Origin: an uncultured Prevotella sp.
GTDB taxonomy: Bacteria; Bacteroidota; Bacteroidia; Bacteroidales; Bacteroidaceae
Length of the DNA: 14,866 nt
Assembly: GCA_945637645.1 (NCBI GenBank)
Contig: CALZDK010000020.1
Span: 1 to 14,866 of the forward strand
Reading direction: 5' to 3'
The position numbers and the translations under genes were made by a program. Below are positions 14,386-14,866 of the stretch, in pieces. Numbering within the stretch: position 1 is the stretch's first letter; every line of letters starts with the position of its first letter. The notes beneath the pieces were generated by a model. It did not search any database. It saw nothing but the letters and a program-made list of their open reading frames with translations, and had not been told where the DNA came from.

Positions 14386-14866
14386 ATTTAATCACCTCTT
14401 GCATGAAAATCGCATCGAGAGTCCATGTGGCGCAATCGTTGGTCCAAAGTGTGGGCTTTGGTTTCAGCGGCATATTGTCGAGCAGGCTTTTCCATGCCTC
14501 GGTTCTTAAGTTTTCGTAGCCGTGCCATGCGGCGTAAGCCTGCAGGCGGGGGATGCGGAACTTGTTTTTGCGCAGTTTCCATGCCTTCTCCTTGTAGTCG
14601 CGGCAAAAGTTGAGCCATGAGTGGAAGAAGGCGGGAGCGGAGATGCAGTCGCGCAGTTCGTTCATCAGTTCAAAGCCGCCCATTATCGGCATCAGATGGT
14701 TGGTGGTCTCTATCTGGGGCTGGTCGGTGGTGATGGCTCCCGTGGCAGGGTCGTAGCCCAAGGCGAGAGGTCCCTGGGTGAATCCGAAAGGCAGACGGGT
14801 GATTGACTCAATGCCGGTCTGCAGTTTTGCGAGACAGGCAGTGTCTCCCGTCCGTTCCCATTCCGT
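14384..14866 (-). CDS. Partial: C-terminus of a PcRGLX/YetA-like (exo-rhamnogalacturonan lyase type) protein
   Basis: The frame is open from the right window edge to the TGA at 14384-14386 and gives 160 residues, so the N-terminal part lies outside. The visible part reads TEWERTGD at its start, then FGFTQGPLALGYDPATG (31-47), NHLMPIMGGFELMNELRD (60-77) and an all-helical tail rich in Trp, Lys and Arg. I associate this pattern with the C-terminal helical-barrel domain of the large (about 900-residue) Bacteroidetes proteins annotated as exo-rhamnogalacturonan lyase family or 'Tat pathway signal sequence domain'. Such an enzyme would release unsaturated disaccharides that the neighbouring GH105 cleaves. 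The assignment rests on recalled motifs, not on a catalytic residue, and another alpha/alpha-barrel enzyme is possible. An in-frame TTG at 14761 is not a credible start because coding continues upstream. Confidence 0.6.
   Translation of the reverse strand, partial: TEWERTGDTACLAKLQTGIESITRLPFGFTQGPLALGYDPATGAITTDQPQIETTNHLMPIMGGFELMNELRDCISAPAFFHSWLNFCRDYKEKAWKLRKNKFRIPRLQAYAAWHGYENLRTEAWKSLLDNMPLKPKPTLWTNDCATWTLDAIFMQEVIK

Overview
The window looks like a chromosomal segment of a Bacteroidales bacterium, most probably a Prevotella-type gut or rumen species. The evidence is that several genes are preceded by Bacteroidetes-type promoters (TTTG or TTG, about 20 bp, then TAnnTTTG), that Shine-Dalgarno sites are not obvious, that there is a giant propeller/Y_Y_Y/AraC regulator of the kind found only near Bacteroidetes polysaccharide-utilisation genes, and that there is a set of secreted plant-glycan glycosidases. 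No SusC/SusD pair, mobile element, CRISPR array, tRNA or rRNA was seen.

Layout from left to right. A minus-strand block carries a secreted GH3 beta-glucosidase (68-2413), meso-diaminopimelate dehydrogenase ddh (2581-3480), ruvA (3673-4275) and a ketopantoate-reductase-family gene (4363-5280). GH3, ddh and panE each have their own promoter, and ddh and GH3 are followed by hairpin terminators. A 294-bp divergent spacer (5281-5574) holds two outward promoters, an operator-like palindrome and an unexplained strong hairpin. A plus-strand block then reads lacI-type repressor (5575-6594), 11-nt gap, a 1039-residue membrane-spanning regulator (6606-9725), and a PA14-containing GH31 probable alpha-xylosidase (9808-12765) with its own promoter. 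A 261-bp convergent spacer (12766-13026) is packed with hairpins and short tandem repeats. The last block, on the minus strand, is a GH105 unsaturated rhamnogalacturonyl hydrolase (13027-14340) and, 43 nt upstream of it, the C-terminal end of a gene cut by the window edge that resembles exo-rhamnogalacturonan lyase (PcRGLX/YetA-like) proteins.

How they fit together: GH31 plus GH3 can remove xylose and then glucose from xyloglucan-type oligosaccharides, while GH105 plus the PcRGLX-like protein act on rhamnogalacturonan-I fragments. The two regulators between them are the likely sugar sensors. ddh, ruvA and panE are housekeeping genes.

The most interesting item is the 1039-residue regulator. 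It has the sensor, transmembrane helix and AraC output of a hybrid two-component system (HTCS), but lacks the kinase ATPase and receiver domains. A vestigial dimerisation-helix segment remains in which the phospho-accepting histidine is a serine. It appears to be a phosphorelay-free, membrane-anchored transcription factor derived from an HTCS.
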